Below are positions 30,001 through 38,525 of a DNA stretch of 64,000 nt, one piece after another. The stretch lies in the NCBI RefSeq assembly GCF_900111555.1, contig NZ_FOHZ01000002.1:248001-312000 (forward strand), in the 5' to 3' direction. The translations under genes were made by a program, and so were the position numbers. Source of the DNA: Marinobacter segnicrescens (GTDB taxonomy: Bacteria > Pseudomonadota > Gammaproteobacteria > Pseudomonadales > Oleiphilaceae). The notes beneath the pieces were generated by a model. That model saw only the letters and a program-made list of their open reading frames with translations, was not told where the DNA came from and made no database searches. The first letter of the stretch is position 1. Each line of letters begins with the position of its first letter.

Positions 30001-30308
30001 GGACCAATGAAGCGGATGCCACCATCCTCACAACGTCTGGCAAAGTCACCGTTCTCACTGAGGAACCCATAACCAGGATGGATGGCCCAGCATTCATTAT
30101 CCCGGGCAGCAGAAACCATGGCCCCGATATCGAGATAAGCAGCCGCGCCCTCCCCGGGCAGTTCGCAGGCATCATCAGCGTAGCTGACATGCAGGGCTTC
30201 GGAATCATCAGGCGCATACACTGCGAGTGTCTGAAATCCCAACTGACGAGCCGCCCGAATGATCCGGATAGCGATCTCGCCACGATTGGCGATGAGGATC
30301 TTCTCCAT
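27021..30308 (-). CDS. Single-chain biotin-dependent acyl-CoA carboxylase (copy 1)
   Basis: One polypeptide of about 1,095 residues with all parts of an acyl-CoA carboxylase. The biotin carboxylase domain is at about 1-450 (KILIANRGEIAIRIIRAARQ; ATP loop GGGGRGMRVV; EANPRLQVEHTVTEEITG). The biotin carrier follows, with the biotinylated Lys522 in EAMKMEQ, then the carboxyltransferase from about 600 to the end (GGTARLDGRKVTLGIDDFTLR). This layout matches the single-chain long-chain acyl-CoA carboxylase (LCC) type, not the usual separate subunits. It should carboxylate an acyl-CoA; chain and position are unknown. I chose the ATG at 30308, with AAGGTGA upstream, over a GTG at 30320. It ends the minus-strand arm. 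Confidence 0.92.
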   Translation of the reverse strand: MEKILIANRGEIAIRIIRAARQLGFQTLAVYAPDDSEALHVSYADDACELPGEGAAAYLDIGAMVSAARDNECWAIHPGYGFLSENGDFARRCEDGGIRFIGPRPETLDLFGSKVQALKLASELGVPVMPGTSEPTSLEQARAFARENGGAVMLKALAGGGGRGMRVVRSVDDLDEAYQRCRSEAEQAFGNGELYVERLLHNARHIEVQIVGDGSGKVTHLWERDCTVQRRHQKLLEIAPSPVLPQSMREQILDAAQTMASHARYENIGTFEFLVSDEGFWFMEANPRLQVEHTVTEEITGVDLVQTQIRIATGRSLSDLDLVSAPQAKGFAIQARVNLEEFMEDGTSLPRSGLITGFIPPSGPGVRVDTFGYSGYNTSHRYDSLIAKVIARGESFLSATGTLTGALREFHITGLPTNIPLLGAILGHPTFLQGEYNTSFIETHQSDIQAAIGTFSPLAPPAAEDAGYDKSHSSPPPSSLPMGYDPDEALHAPMEGMVVTVDVEVGDLVQQGQPLVVIEAMKMEQSVRADYSGRVNAVTAKVGDVIKENDILAIIEPDDADSSTGDRIKTAALPFGEKDAGWGVEVEEIQQRLTMAQQMGGKDKVSKQKAKGKLTARERVQALVDEGSFSEVGALTGFAEYDEQGNLINVQPANFIGGTARLDGRKVTLGIDDFTLRASSGDAAIHGKQIFLENYARDMRLPVVRLLDGASGGGSVKMALKHGFHYVPINPGWDAVVDNLSLVPVVAAAVGPTVGLGAARLAMSHLAVMVRGIGQAFTAGPPVVKGSTGEDLSLEELGGVGIHAESGVVERLVQTEQEAFDVIRKFLSYLPRNVDELPPRQACSDPIGRREEQLLNAIPRNSRKPYDIHGIMEAIFDQGSVFTYSEYGGSTVTALARLNGYPVGVLATNPLKGVTMTVEGAQAVTRLVDLCDTFHLPIVSLTDQGGVSIGSAAERRGTIRHGVRAISAIYQARVPQAELILRRIFGVGGAGMVNRHRASPSWSWPSGTWGSLPSRGGIEAAFSAQLNQAENREQELERISQEMEKIASPFRTAESFGVQNMIDPRESRTLLCEWVEDAYRTLPKQLGKPAFGLRP

Positions 30309-30369
30309 TACTTGGTTCACCTTAATCTTGTTATCGGTCTCCCGGCAGCCGGCTGAGCTGGCCCGGTTC

Positions 30370-32079
30370 TCAACGAGCCTGAGATTCAGTAAGCATCTGC
30401 TTCAGCTTGTACTTCTCTATTTTGTTCGTAGGCGTCACTGGTAGCGCATCCACAATCCGGACGTGGCGAGGTCTCATATATTTCGGCATATTCTCAGTGG
30501 CAAATGCAGCAATATCGCTCTCTGTACAGGTGCCGGCCTCCTTGAGCTCAATGAACACCGCTATATCATCTTCATTACCCTCCTGGGCCGGTATCGGAAC
30601 GGCCGCTACGGCCCGAACGTCCGGATGATCCACAAGCAGGGACTCCACCTCATAGGAAGAAACATTTTCACCTCGCACCCGGAAATAGCCCCCCATCCGG
30701 TCGACAAACCGGAAGGTGCCGTCGCCCTCTTCGACTACTGCATCGCCGGTGTGAAACCAGAGATTTCGCCAGGCTTTGAGGGTGGCCTCAGGTTTGTTCA
30801 GATACTGTTGAAGCAGCAGCCCGGGGAATCTTGGTCGGAACGCCAACTGGCCAACCTGGCCAGGAGGGAGGCGATTGTCATCCTCATCCAGAATGGCGAC
30901 ATCCACCAGCGGCGACGGCCTGCCCATAAAGCCGGGCGGCAGGGCGGTTTTACCGCTGACAACCAGACGTCCTGATGCTTCGGCAGACGCCCTGAGCTCG
31001 GCCTTCGACAAGCCTTTATACAGTTCAGGTGGTGTACCTGTCTGGTCACCAAACTGGTCGATAATGGCCATAAAGCCGGCCCCCGACTCAGTCTGACCGA
31101 ACCCACAGGTAACAAAGTCAAACCCGAACCGTTTGGCGACCTCGTGGTGGTTCGCCGGGAGCGGCTGCATGTGCACCTTATTAAGGGTGTTGTTACGATC
31201 ACCTTCCGAGGGCGGTGCGGACATGAGCCATGGGATCATGACATCCAGGAGAATTCCGGCGCTTGCACCGCACTCGCGGATCCGGGACCAGAACTCGGAG
31301 GGACTGAACCGGTTCCACAGGCCCACGGTGTTACCCTTCCAGACCGCTTTTACCAGAAGCGCGTAGGCGCCACCAACGTGATACATCGGTAAATCGCAAT
31401 ACACCACATCCTCCGATGTCCATTGGCTGCGTCCCGCAAAGGCGTACTGATTGATCCAGCGGAAAGGCAGCAAAACGCCCTTGGCGGGCCCGGTCGTTCC
31501 GGAGGTATAGATAATGGTCGCCGGGTCAAACGGACCAAGCTCAGGATCAGCCAGTGAGATGCCGGACGTCGTCAGGGTATCAAGCCGATGTACCGTCGAC
31601 TTTGGCAACTCAACGCCAGACTCACTGGTCTCACCGGAGGTGTCCGGACCGATTACGACATGGTCTGGCGTAATGTCTGGACCGATTTTGTCCAGTTCCG
31701 GCCCAAAGGACGGGTCAGTAATCAGAACAGGAGCCGCGGTATCATTTATCTGATAGCTGAGCAGCTTGCCCCTGAGGTTGAAGTTGATCGGCGCATAGAT
31801 GGCCCCGACCTGCCAACAGGCAAACATTGAAATCGCGGCGAGTAATGAATTACTGGTGAGTACACTTACCGGCTGACCCCGTCCGATGCCCAGGGAAGCC
31901 AGTCCACGGGCGATCTCCTCGCTCCGGTCATGCATCTCCCTGAACGTCAGCTTTTCGCCCGTTTCCCCGTAGTGGATAAATACCTTGTCGCCGTTTTCAG
32001 AGGCATGCCGTTTCAACTGATAGAGCGGCACATCCCCTTCCGATACCATCTGATCAAAGATTTCTTGTGGCTGTTTCAT
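30370..32079 (-). CDS. AMP-forming acyl-CoA ligase
   Basis: A 569-residue class I adenylate-forming enzyme that activates a carboxylic acid to its CoA thioester via an acyl-AMP. The P-loop is IIYTSGTTGPAKGVLLPF; the C-terminal subdomain has DRMGGYFRVRGENVSSYEVESLLVDHPDV and the catalytic Lys near the end in TPTNKIEKYKLKQ. It most resembles the crotonobetaine/long-chain ligase branch. It lies between the two acyl-CoA carboxylase genes (gaps of 46 and 61 bp), so its product is probably the substrate of one of them. It differs from the two tandem ligases of the plus-strand arm. Confidence 0.93.
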   Translation of the reverse strand: MKQPQEIFDQMVSEGDVPLYQLKRHASENGDKVFIHYGETGEKLTFREMHDRSEEIARGLASLGIGRGQPVSVLTSNSLLAAISMFACWQVGAIYAPINFNLRGKLLSYQINDTAAPVLITDPSFGPELDKIGPDITPDHVVIGPDTSGETSESGVELPKSTVHRLDTLTTSGISLADPELGPFDPATIIYTSGTTGPAKGVLLPFRWINQYAFAGRSQWTSEDVVYCDLPMYHVGGAYALLVKAVWKGNTVGLWNRFSPSEFWSRIRECGASAGILLDVMIPWLMSAPPSEGDRNNTLNKVHMQPLPANHHEVAKRFGFDFVTCGFGQTESGAGFMAIIDQFGDQTGTPPELYKGLSKAELRASAEASGRLVVSGKTALPPGFMGRPSPLVDVAILDEDDNRLPPGQVGQLAFRPRFPGLLLQQYLNKPEATLKAWRNLWFHTGDAVVEEGDGTFRFVDRMGGYFRVRGENVSSYEVESLLVDHPDVRAVAAVPIPAQEGNEDDIAVFIELKEAGTCTESDIAAFATENMPKYMRPRHVRIVDALPVTPTNKIEKYKLKQMLTESQAR

Positions 32080-32125
32080 GCTGGTCTTCCTTTTGTTTTT
32101 GTTACTCTCAGCGTTTCTGAAGACG

Positions 32126-35100
32126 TTACCAGGTGTCTACCATCGGGCGTCGGCGTCCAATGCGTGGACCAGGTTTCCTGACCGATTTGAGGCCACGAAG
32201 GATCCAGTTACGGGTCTCGGCCGGATCAATAACCGCATCAATCTCCAGGGAGACCGCCATACTCAGGGCCTTCCCCTTCTCGTACTGTTCCGCCACCAGC
32301 TTCTCGAACATGGCTTTCTGCGCGGCCTCATCACCGGCATTGGCAATTTCATTGCGATAGCCAAGGCGAACGGCACCTTCGAGCCCCATTCCGCCAAATT
32401 CACCAGTGGGCCAGGCCACGTTGAAGAACGGCGCATGGAAAGAACCTGCCGTCATGCCCATGGCACCCAGGCCATAACCTTTGCGAAGAACAATGGAAAG
32501 CACGGGAACCTGTAGGCTGGCAGCGGTTACGAACATCCGGGTGGTATGACGAACCAGGCCGGTTTTCTCAGCCTCGGGACCGACCATGAACCCCGGTGTA
32601 TCACACAGACTGACCAGCGGCACATCATAGGCATCACAAAGCTGCATGAAGCGGGACGCCTTATCAGCTCCATTCGCACAAATTGCTCCGCCCAGATGGC
32701 GCGGATCGTTGGCAATCAAACCAACCGGGCGCCCCTCGATACGAGCGAAGGCCGTTACCATACCTGGTGTAAACTCCGGCCGGAGTTCAAGGTAGCTGTC
32801 GGTATCGACCAACGTACGAATCAATGACCGAATGTCATAGGAGCGCAACCTGTTCTCCGGAATACTGGATCGAAGCAGCCTCTGATCTGCACAGGTCCAC
32901 TCCGGCAGCTTGCCCTGGAAGTAAGACATGATCTGGCGGGCGACCTGAGCGGCTTCCCGCTCGTCCTCGACCAGGCAATCCACGACGCCATTGGCAACCT
33001 GTACCGACATGGGGCCGACCTCTTCTGCCGAATAGACGCCGAGCCCGCCGCCCTCGATCATGGCCGGACCGGCCATCCCCAGGCTGGCGTTCCTGGTGGC
33101 GATCAACAGGTCACTGGAGCCAGCAAACACCGCGTTCCCTGCGAAACAACGACCAGAAACAATCCCGATACGAGGTGCCAGTGCGGTTAACCTTGCGTAC
33201 TGAAGGAAGCTGGGCTGATCGAGGCCAGCCACCTTGGTGCCGTTATCCGTATCGCCTGGTCGCCCGCCACCCCCTTCGGCAAAAAATATGACCGGCAGCT
33301 GCTGCTCTTCGGCCACCTGTAACACACGGTCCGTTTTCTTGTGGTTCATGGTCCCCTGAGTGCCAGCCAGCACGGTGTAATCGTAGGCCAATACAGCACA
33401 CCGGGCCTGGTCTTCATCGAACATTTCACCATTCACTGCACCCACACCGGCCACCAGGCCGTCAGCCGGGGTCGAGCGAACCAGGTCCTCGACGGAGCGC
33501 CGGCGCCGCTGAGCAGCAAAGGTCAGGGCCCCGTACTCCATGAAGCTGCCTGGGTCGCAGATATTGCCGATGTTTTCGCGCGCCGTGAGCATGCCCAGCT
33601 TGTGACGCTTGGCAACCGCATCCGGTCGCGCCTTGTCCAGTGTCAGGTCGTGACGCTCCATGGCTTCAGCCAGATCCGGACGAATGTAATCAAGGTCGAT
33701 TTTCTGCTCAGTTTTCTCTTCGTCCACGTCCGTTTCGCCAGGCTCAATAAAGGCGATGGCCTGCCCTTCATTGACGTAGTCACCCTCACCCAAGGGCAGC
33801 CGCCGGATAAGGCCTGCTGTCGGCGACTTTATTTCATGCTCCATCTTCATTGCTTCAAGGATCGCCAGGGTCTGCCCTTTGGCCACGAGATCACCTTCAG
33901 CCACCAACGTGGTTACCAGCTGGCCCTGCATGGGAGCGGAGGCAGGTTCGCTCCCTTCCGGAGCTTGTTGTTGAACAGCGGGTTTGTTCGTGTCTTTGGC
34001 GACATCGGAAGTACGGAACAACTGTGGATGGCTCTGCCCTGCCTCGGCGACAAGGTCCGCCATATGATCATCAACGAACCGTGTATATATACGGTTTTCA
34101 GCAACGTCCTCGCGACTCAGGAGCGCCTGCAGAAAAGAGGCATTCGTCTTGACGCCCTCAACCCGGAACTGACAAAGGGCCCGGTAGGCCTTACGAACGG
34201 CTTGCCCGTATTGCCGTGCTCCCGTGTGAACGATCAGCTTTGCTAACAGTGAGTCAAAGTGCGGGCTGGTGGTGTACCCCCGGTACCCGAAGGTGTCGAC
34301 ACGAATACCTGGCCCGGAAGGCGGCTCGAACGTCTCAAGGGTGCCTCCACTGGGGTGGGTGGAGCCATCAGCGTCCATGGATTCCATGTTTACCCGGCAC
34401 TGAATCGCGTAGCCTTTCGGATCAGGTATCTCAGTCTGCGAAAGATTAAGTCCTGCCAGGCTTGCACCACCCAGGACCGCGATCTGTGACTGGACAAGGT
34501 CAACACCAGTAATTTCTTCGGTGACCGTATGCTCCACCTGAAGCCGGGGATTCGCTTCTATAAAGAAAAAATCCCGGCCATTTTCGTCCACCAGGAATTC
34601 AAAGGTACCCAATCCGGCATAGTTAACATGTCGCGCCATTCGCAGTGCCGCATCCAACAGCCTGTCTCGGGTTGCAGCTGCCAACGTCGGGCTTGGGGCG
34701 ACTTCGACGAGTTTCTGGTTACGACGCTGCAGGCTGCACTCCCTTTCCCACAGGTGAACCGCGTTACCGCGTCCATCTCCGAGTACCTGAACTTCAATAT
34801 GCCTGGCCGTTCGGACCAGGCGCTCAACGTAAAGCCCCTCGTTCCCGAATGCAGCTTTGGCTTCGCGGGCACATGCCCGGTAGGCCTCTTCCAGGTTTTC
34901 GCCTGGCAACACAATCCGCATACCACGACCGCCACCACCGGAAATGGCCTTGATAACCACCGCCACATCACTGCCAAGGCTCGCTGCAAACTCGCGAGTA
35001 TCGTTTAATGAAGTACGGCCCTTGGTACCAGGGACGACGGGCACGTCACAGTGCTCTGCAAGCGCTCGCGCAGCCGCCTTGTCACCCAGCTCTTCCAGCG

Positions 35101-35425
35101 TAGCGGGATCAGGTCCAATAAAGGTGATGTTGTGTCGGCCACACTGTCTTGCCAGTTCGGCATTCTCACTGAGGAAGCCATAACCCGGGTGCAGGGCATC
35201 CGCCGATATCTCCCTCGCGGCCTGAATAATCGCGTCGATATCCAGATAAGCGCGAGCGCCTTTTCCGGGCAAGCATACTGTGTAGTCCGCATGGGCAAGG
35301 TGGAGGGAATCCCGGTCATCCTCGGAATAGATGGCCACGGTTTCCAGCCCCATCTCAGAGGCGGCCCGGGCAATTCGGATAGCAATTTCACCACGATTGG
35401 CAATCAGCAGTTTTTTGAACTTCAC
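32126..35425 (-). CDS. Single-chain biotin-dependent acyl-CoA carboxylase (copy 2)
   Basis: About 1,099 residues, the same biotin carboxylase - biotin carrier - carboxyltransferase order as copy 1. Visible marks are KLLIANRGEIAIRIARAASE, GGGGRGMRIVLPG, EANPRLQVEHTVTEEITG, the biotinyl Lys527 in EAMKMEHEI, and carboxyltransferase segments (PVIFFAEGGGGRPGD; SLCDTPGFMVGPEAE). The two proteins are clearly diverged paralogues with differing C-terminal halves, so they probably act on different acyl-CoAs. The start is a GTG at 35425 with AGAGG upstream; an ATG at 35473 in the same frame lacks one. It is the first gene of the minus-strand arm, transcribed away from the TetR operator. Confidence 0.92.
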   Translation of the reverse strand: MKFKKLLIANRGEIAIRIARAASEMGLETVAIYSEDDRDSLHLAHADYTVCLPGKGARAYLDIDAIIQAAREISADALHPGYGFLSENAELARQCGRHNITFIGPDPATLEELGDKAAARALAEHCDVPVVPGTKGRTSLNDTREFAASLGSDVAVVIKAISGGGGRGMRIVLPGENLEEAYRACAREAKAAFGNEGLYVERLVRTARHIEVQVLGDGRGNAVHLWERECSLQRRNQKLVEVAPSPTLAAATRDRLLDAALRMARHVNYAGLGTFEFLVDENGRDFFFIEANPRLQVEHTVTEEITGVDLVQSQIAVLGGASLAGLNLSQTEIPDPKGYAIQCRVNMESMDADGSTHPSGGTLETFEPPSGPGIRVDTFGYRGYTTSPHFDSLLAKLIVHTGARQYGQAVRKAYRALCQFRVEGVKTNASFLQALLSREDVAENRIYTRFVDDHMADLVAEAGQSHPQLFRTSDVAKDTNKPAVQQQAPEGSEPASAPMQGQLVTTLVAEGDLVAKGQTLAILEAMKMEHEIKSPTAGLIRRLPLGEGDYVNEGQAIAFIEPGETDVDEEKTEQKIDLDYIRPDLAEAMERHDLTLDKARPDAVAKRHKLGMLTARENIGNICDPGSFMEYGALTFAAQRRRRSVEDLVRSTPADGLVAGVGAVNGEMFDEDQARCAVLAYDYTVLAGTQGTMNHKKTDRVLQVAEEQQLPVIFFAEGGGGRPGDTDNGTKVAGLDQPSFLQYARLTALAPRIGIVSGRCFAGNAVFAGSSDLLIATRNASLGMAGPAMIEGGGLGVYSAEEVGPMSVQVANGVVDCLVEDEREAAQVARQIMSYFQGKLPEWTCADQRLLRSSIPENRLRSYDIRSLIRTLVDTDSYLELRPEFTPGMVTAFARIEGRPVGLIANDPRHLGGAICANGADKASRFMQLCDAYDVPLVSLCDTPGFMVGPEAEKTGLVRHTTRMFVTAASLQVPVLSIVLRKGYGLGAMGMTAGSFHAPFFNVAWPTGEFGGMGLEGAVRLGYRNEIANAGDEAAQKAMFEKLVAEQYEKGKALSMAVSLEIDAVIDPAETRNWILRGLKSVRKPGPRIGRRRPMVDTW

Positions 35426-35595
35426 AGGATGACCTCTTCCGATTATTGGCTTTGTTATCAGATCGGCAGCCAAGGCCAGGCAAACCAGGCGCCTCTCCCC
35501 GCTTCGCTGGTATTATTGAGGTGATTCACTTGACGCCCAGCGGAACAGCTACCACTCTCACTTACTTACACGTCAGTCAGTTTTATCCAAAAAAA

Positions 35596-35617
35596 ACTGA
35601 CTTGCAAGCAAGTCAGT
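35596..35617. promoter_or_regulatory. Perfect 22-bp operator palindrome between the two arms of the carboxylase/transport block
   Basis: ACTGACTTGC and GCAAGTCAGT are perfect inverse arms around a central AA. The site lies in the 237-bp gap between the divergent carboxylase gene (start 35425) and TetR gene (start 35663). TTGCAA in its centre could serve as -35 in both directions, with TAAAAC 16 nt away on the minus strand and AATGAT 17 nt away on the plus strand. It is the natural binding site for the adjacent TetR protein and would block both arms. Further half-site-like GTCAGTCAGT occurs at 35570. Confidence 0.75.
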
Positions 35618-35662
35618 AATTGGCAATGATAAGGGATGCCGAGAACCGCTAACGGAGAATTC

Positions 35663-36304
35663 ATGCCAGCAACTGTCACGTCCCCTGCACCATCACGCGC
35701 TAAAGCGAGCGACACCCGGGCACGCATCCTGGAGGTCGCCAGGCGCCTGTTCATCACCCGGGGGGTCGATGCAGTCAGTTACGGCGATATTGCAAAGGAA
35801 GTCGGTTCAACCCGCGCAAACCTGCATTACCACTTCGGCAATAAGGCCGAACTGGTCAAGGAGGTATTTGCAGACACCTTTGAGGAAGTACGCCAAAAGC
35901 TCGAAGGCATTTGGCTGAAGCCCGGGCTCTCACTGGAGGACCGGATTGACCTTTTATTCGAAGACGCCCGGGATCGGTTTCACGAGTTCAATCAACCAGG
36001 TGACGAACGAACTCCCTGGAGCCTTTCCTCCCGTGCTCGATTTGATTTCAGCTCGGTGGACACGGAAGTGGTTGAAGGTATCGGTGAAATGTCCCGCTTC
36101 TTTGAAGAATGCGTGACACACGGCGTAAAGATTGCCATTGGTGCCGGCGAGTACCGAACCGACACCCCGGTAAAGGATGTGGTTCTGATGATTACCCCAC
36201 TATGGTATTTCGGTTCACCGATTACCCAGTTCTCGGGAATCAAAAGACTGAAAAACCACTACGCAGCGACGAAGAGAACGATAAAGGCTGCCTACGGTGC
36301 CTGA
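35663..36304 (+). CDS. TetR/AcrR family regulator of the carboxylase/transport block
   Basis: A 213-residue TetR-type repressor. The helix-turn-helix lies at about residues 35-55 (SYGDIAKEVGSTRANLHYHFGNKAELV), which is the most conserved part of the family. The C-terminal ligand domain (LKPGLSLEDRIDLLFEDARDRF...) is of the TetR_C type; the ligand could be an acyl-CoA, as in FadR-like TetR proteins, but no motif shows that. I chose the ATG at 35663, which follows GGAG, over one at 35636. A perfect 22-bp palindrome lies 46-67 bp upstream. It is followed at 81 bp by the ABC transporter genes and diverges from the carboxylase arm. Confidence 0.93.
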   Translation: MPATVTSPAPSRAKASDTRARILEVARRLFITRGVDAVSYGDIAKEVGSTRANLHYHFGNKAELVKEVFADTFEEVRQKLEGIWLKPGLSLEDRIDLLFEDARDRFHEFNQPGDERTPWSLSSRARFDFSSVDTEVVEGIGEMSRFFEECVTHGVKIAIGAGEYRTDTPVKDVVLMITPLWYFGSPITQFSGIKRLKNHYAATKRTIKAAYGA

Positions 36305-36384
36305 GTGATCTGACCGCTCACTCGACACTACTCTACGAAACAAGAACAAACAGCCCGGACTGGATTCGGGTGCGTGGAGGAAAC

Positions 36385-37458
36385 ATGTTAGTTGCATCGA
36401 ACGAGCAGGCTTCGGGCTTCGATGCCCGGCCTGCGGGATCGCCGGCGGAGGCCGGGCAATCCACCAATGCTAGTGTGACGCCCATTCTCGATGTGCGTGG
36501 TTTGAGCATTTCTTTCCGGGGCCGTGACGGAATCACCCATGTGACCCGCGACGTCTCCTTTACTGTCGCCCCCGGCGAGCGGGTCGGCGTCGTCGGAGAG
36601 AGCGGCTGCGGCAAGTCGGTTACCGGCCTTTCCCTACTCCGCCTGTTACCCGAGCGCACAGCGATCATCGACGGAGAAATCCGGTTTGATGGCCGTGACC
36701 TTATGTCCATGCGCCCCAAAGAAGTCCGTGCCATCCGGGGTCGCGACATCAGCATGATATTCCAGGAGCCGATGACTGCGCTGGATCCTGTATTCACTGT
36801 TGGGCAGCAACTTGTCGAGACGCTTCGCACGCACTACCCGGTACCCCCGGCAGAAGCCAGGGAGCGTGCCATCCAGGCACTGAAGGATGTCGGGATACCT
36901 TCGCCCGAAACCCGGGTGGACGAGTACCCCCACCAGTTCTCCGGCGGGATGCGCCAGCGAGTCATGATCGCGATGGCGCTGATCTGCAAGCCAAAACTGA
37001 TTATCGCGGATGAGCCCACCACGGCGCTGGACGTTACGGTACAGGCGCAGATCATCGATCTGCTGACGGAACTGAGCGAAAACACCGGCGCCGCCTTGCT
37101 GTTCATTACACACGACCTCGGTGTTGTGGCTGAAACCTGCAGCCGGATGATCACCATGTATGCCGGCGAGGTCGTCGAGACCTCCCCCGTGGACGACGTA
37201 CTCCGGCGCCCGGGCCACCCTTACACGTCCGGCCTCTTGCGTTCACTCCCCCGGCTCAGCGACCGTGGCGGAAGACTTCCGTTCATCCCCGGTCGGGTCC
37301 CCTCACCGAACGCCATGCCTGAGGGGTGCCGCTTTCAGGCTCGATGCCCGCACGCCAGTGAGGGTTGTGAGCGATACCAGACCATGACGGAAATCGATCG
37401 GCAACGACACGCCCGATGTCACAAGGCAACGCAGCTGAAACTCGAGGGGGCGGTCTAA
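36385..37458 (+). CDS. Dipeptide/oligopeptide-type ABC transporter ATP-binding protein (DppD-like)
   Basis: A 357-residue ATPase of the Opp/Dpp importer family. Walker A is GESGCGKSVTG, the signature FSGGMRQRVMIAMAL, and Walker B IIADEPTTALD. The C-terminal extension typical of DppD carries a cysteine set (GCRFQARCPHASEGC, later RC), matching the predicted iron-sulfur-like motif of that branch. An N-terminal 30-residue extension precedes the ABC fold. GGAGGAAAC precedes the ATG at 36385. It overlaps the next gene by one base (TAATG). It energises uptake with the DppF-like ATPase, the two permeases and the Tat-exported binding protein. Confidence 0.93.
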   Translation: MLVASNEQASGFDARPAGSPAEAGQSTNASVTPILDVRGLSISFRGRDGITHVTRDVSFTVAPGERVGVVGESGCGKSVTGLSLLRLLPERTAIIDGEIRFDGRDLMSMRPKEVRAIRGRDISMIFQEPMTALDPVFTVGQQLVETLRTHYPVPPAEARERAIQALKDVGIPSPETRVDEYPHQFSGGMRQRVMIAMALICKPKLIIADEPTTALDVTVQAQIIDLLTELSENTGAALLFITHDLGVVAETCSRMITMYAGEVVETSPVDDVLRRPGHPYTSGLLRSLPRLSDRGGRLPFIPGRVPSPNAMPEGCRFQARCPHASEGCERYQTMTEIDRQRHARCHKATQLKLEGAV

Positions 37459-38471
37459 TGGGTGTCACTGTCAGTCAGTCCACGGGGCCGAACACCGACA
37501 ATATCGTGACGGTCGACAACCTGAAGATTCATTTTCCGCTCAAGGGCGGACAAACCGTTAAAGCGGTGGATGGAGTGAGCTTCCAGATACGCTCCGGTGA
37601 AACGCTGGGGATTATCGGAGAGTCCGGTTCGGGAAAATCCACGGTGGGTCGAGCGCTCGTTGGTCTTTTGAAGCCCACAGACGGCACCCTACGCTATGGG
37701 GAGACCGATATTTCCGAGTTATCGGCCAACGAGTACAAGCGACTTCGCAAAAACTACCAGATCATCTTCCAGGACCCCCATGCAGCTCTGAACCCCCGCA
37801 TGACCATTCTGCAGAGCCTGGTTGAGCCCATGGAGATCCAGAACGAAGGCACCCGTGAATCCCGGCGCAAAACGGCGCTGGCCTCACTTGAGCGGGCGGG
37901 CCTGGCTCCTGAAATAGCCCTTCGTTATCCCCACGAGCTGTCCGGGGGACAAAAGCAACGCATTAATATTGCGCGAGCGCTGACCGTCCACCCCCAGTTC
38001 ATCGTTTGTGACGAAGTAGTGGCAGCGTTGGACGTGTCAGTACGCGGCTCGATACTAAACCTTTTTGCGGATCTGCAAGAAGAGCTGGGCCTGACCTACG
38101 CGTTTATTACCCACGACATCTCAGTGGTCGCCCATGTCAGCCAACGGGTGGGAGTCATGTACCTTGGCAACATGATGGAGCTGGGGCCCACTGACACCGT
38201 CATCGAAAAGCCGCTACACCCTTACACCCAGGCATTGTTGTCGGCTGAGCCCCGCCCGGTACCCAGCGATATGCGAGAAGACAGGCGCATCCATTTGCAG
38301 GGAGAAATACCAAGCCCGGTCTCCCCACCCAGCGGCTGCCGCTTCCGTACCCGTTGTCCGTTCGCCACCGACAGGTGCCAGACAGACGTTCCTGAATGGC
38401 GTGAAATCGCTCCCGAACATTGGGTCGCGTGCCACTACGCCAAACTGGAAGGCCTTGAGCAAGAAGTGTGA
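37458..38471 (+). CDS. Dipeptide/oligopeptide-type ABC transporter ATP-binding protein (DppF-like)
   Basis: A 337-residue second ATPase of the importer. Walker A is GESGSGKSTVG, signature LSGGQKQRINIARAL, Walker B IVCDEVVAALD, where the usual Pro after Glu is Val, a variant seen in some family members. The C-terminal cysteine motif is GCRFRTRCPFATDRC, plus a final Cys (WVACHY). The start ATG overlaps the stop of the preceding gene, which implies translational coupling. Heterodimer with the DppD-like protein is expected. Confidence 0.93.
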   Translation: MGVTVSQSTGPNTDNIVTVDNLKIHFPLKGGQTVKAVDGVSFQIRSGETLGIIGESGSGKSTVGRALVGLLKPTDGTLRYGETDISELSANEYKRLRKNYQIIFQDPHAALNPRMTILQSLVEPMEIQNEGTRESRRKTALASLERAGLAPEIALRYPHELSGGQKQRINIARALTVHPQFIVCDEVVAALDVSVRGSILNLFADLQEELGLTYAFITHDISVVAHVSQRVGVMYLGNMMELGPTDTVIEKPLHPYTQALLSAEPRPVPSDMREDRRIHLQGEIPSPVSPPSGCRFRTRCPFATDRCQTDVPEWREIAPEHWVACHYAKLEGLEQEV

Positions 38472-38525
38472 CAACGAAAGCAGTTCACAGAACCCACAGA
38501 ACAATCACAAAAAGGGAGTACCCCT

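Noticed and set aside
36109..36384. Longer N-terminus for the DppD-like ATPase reading back into the TetR gene
   Set aside because: The frame overlaps the TetR coding region out of phase and only the ATG at 36385 has a strong GGAGGAAAC ribosome site.
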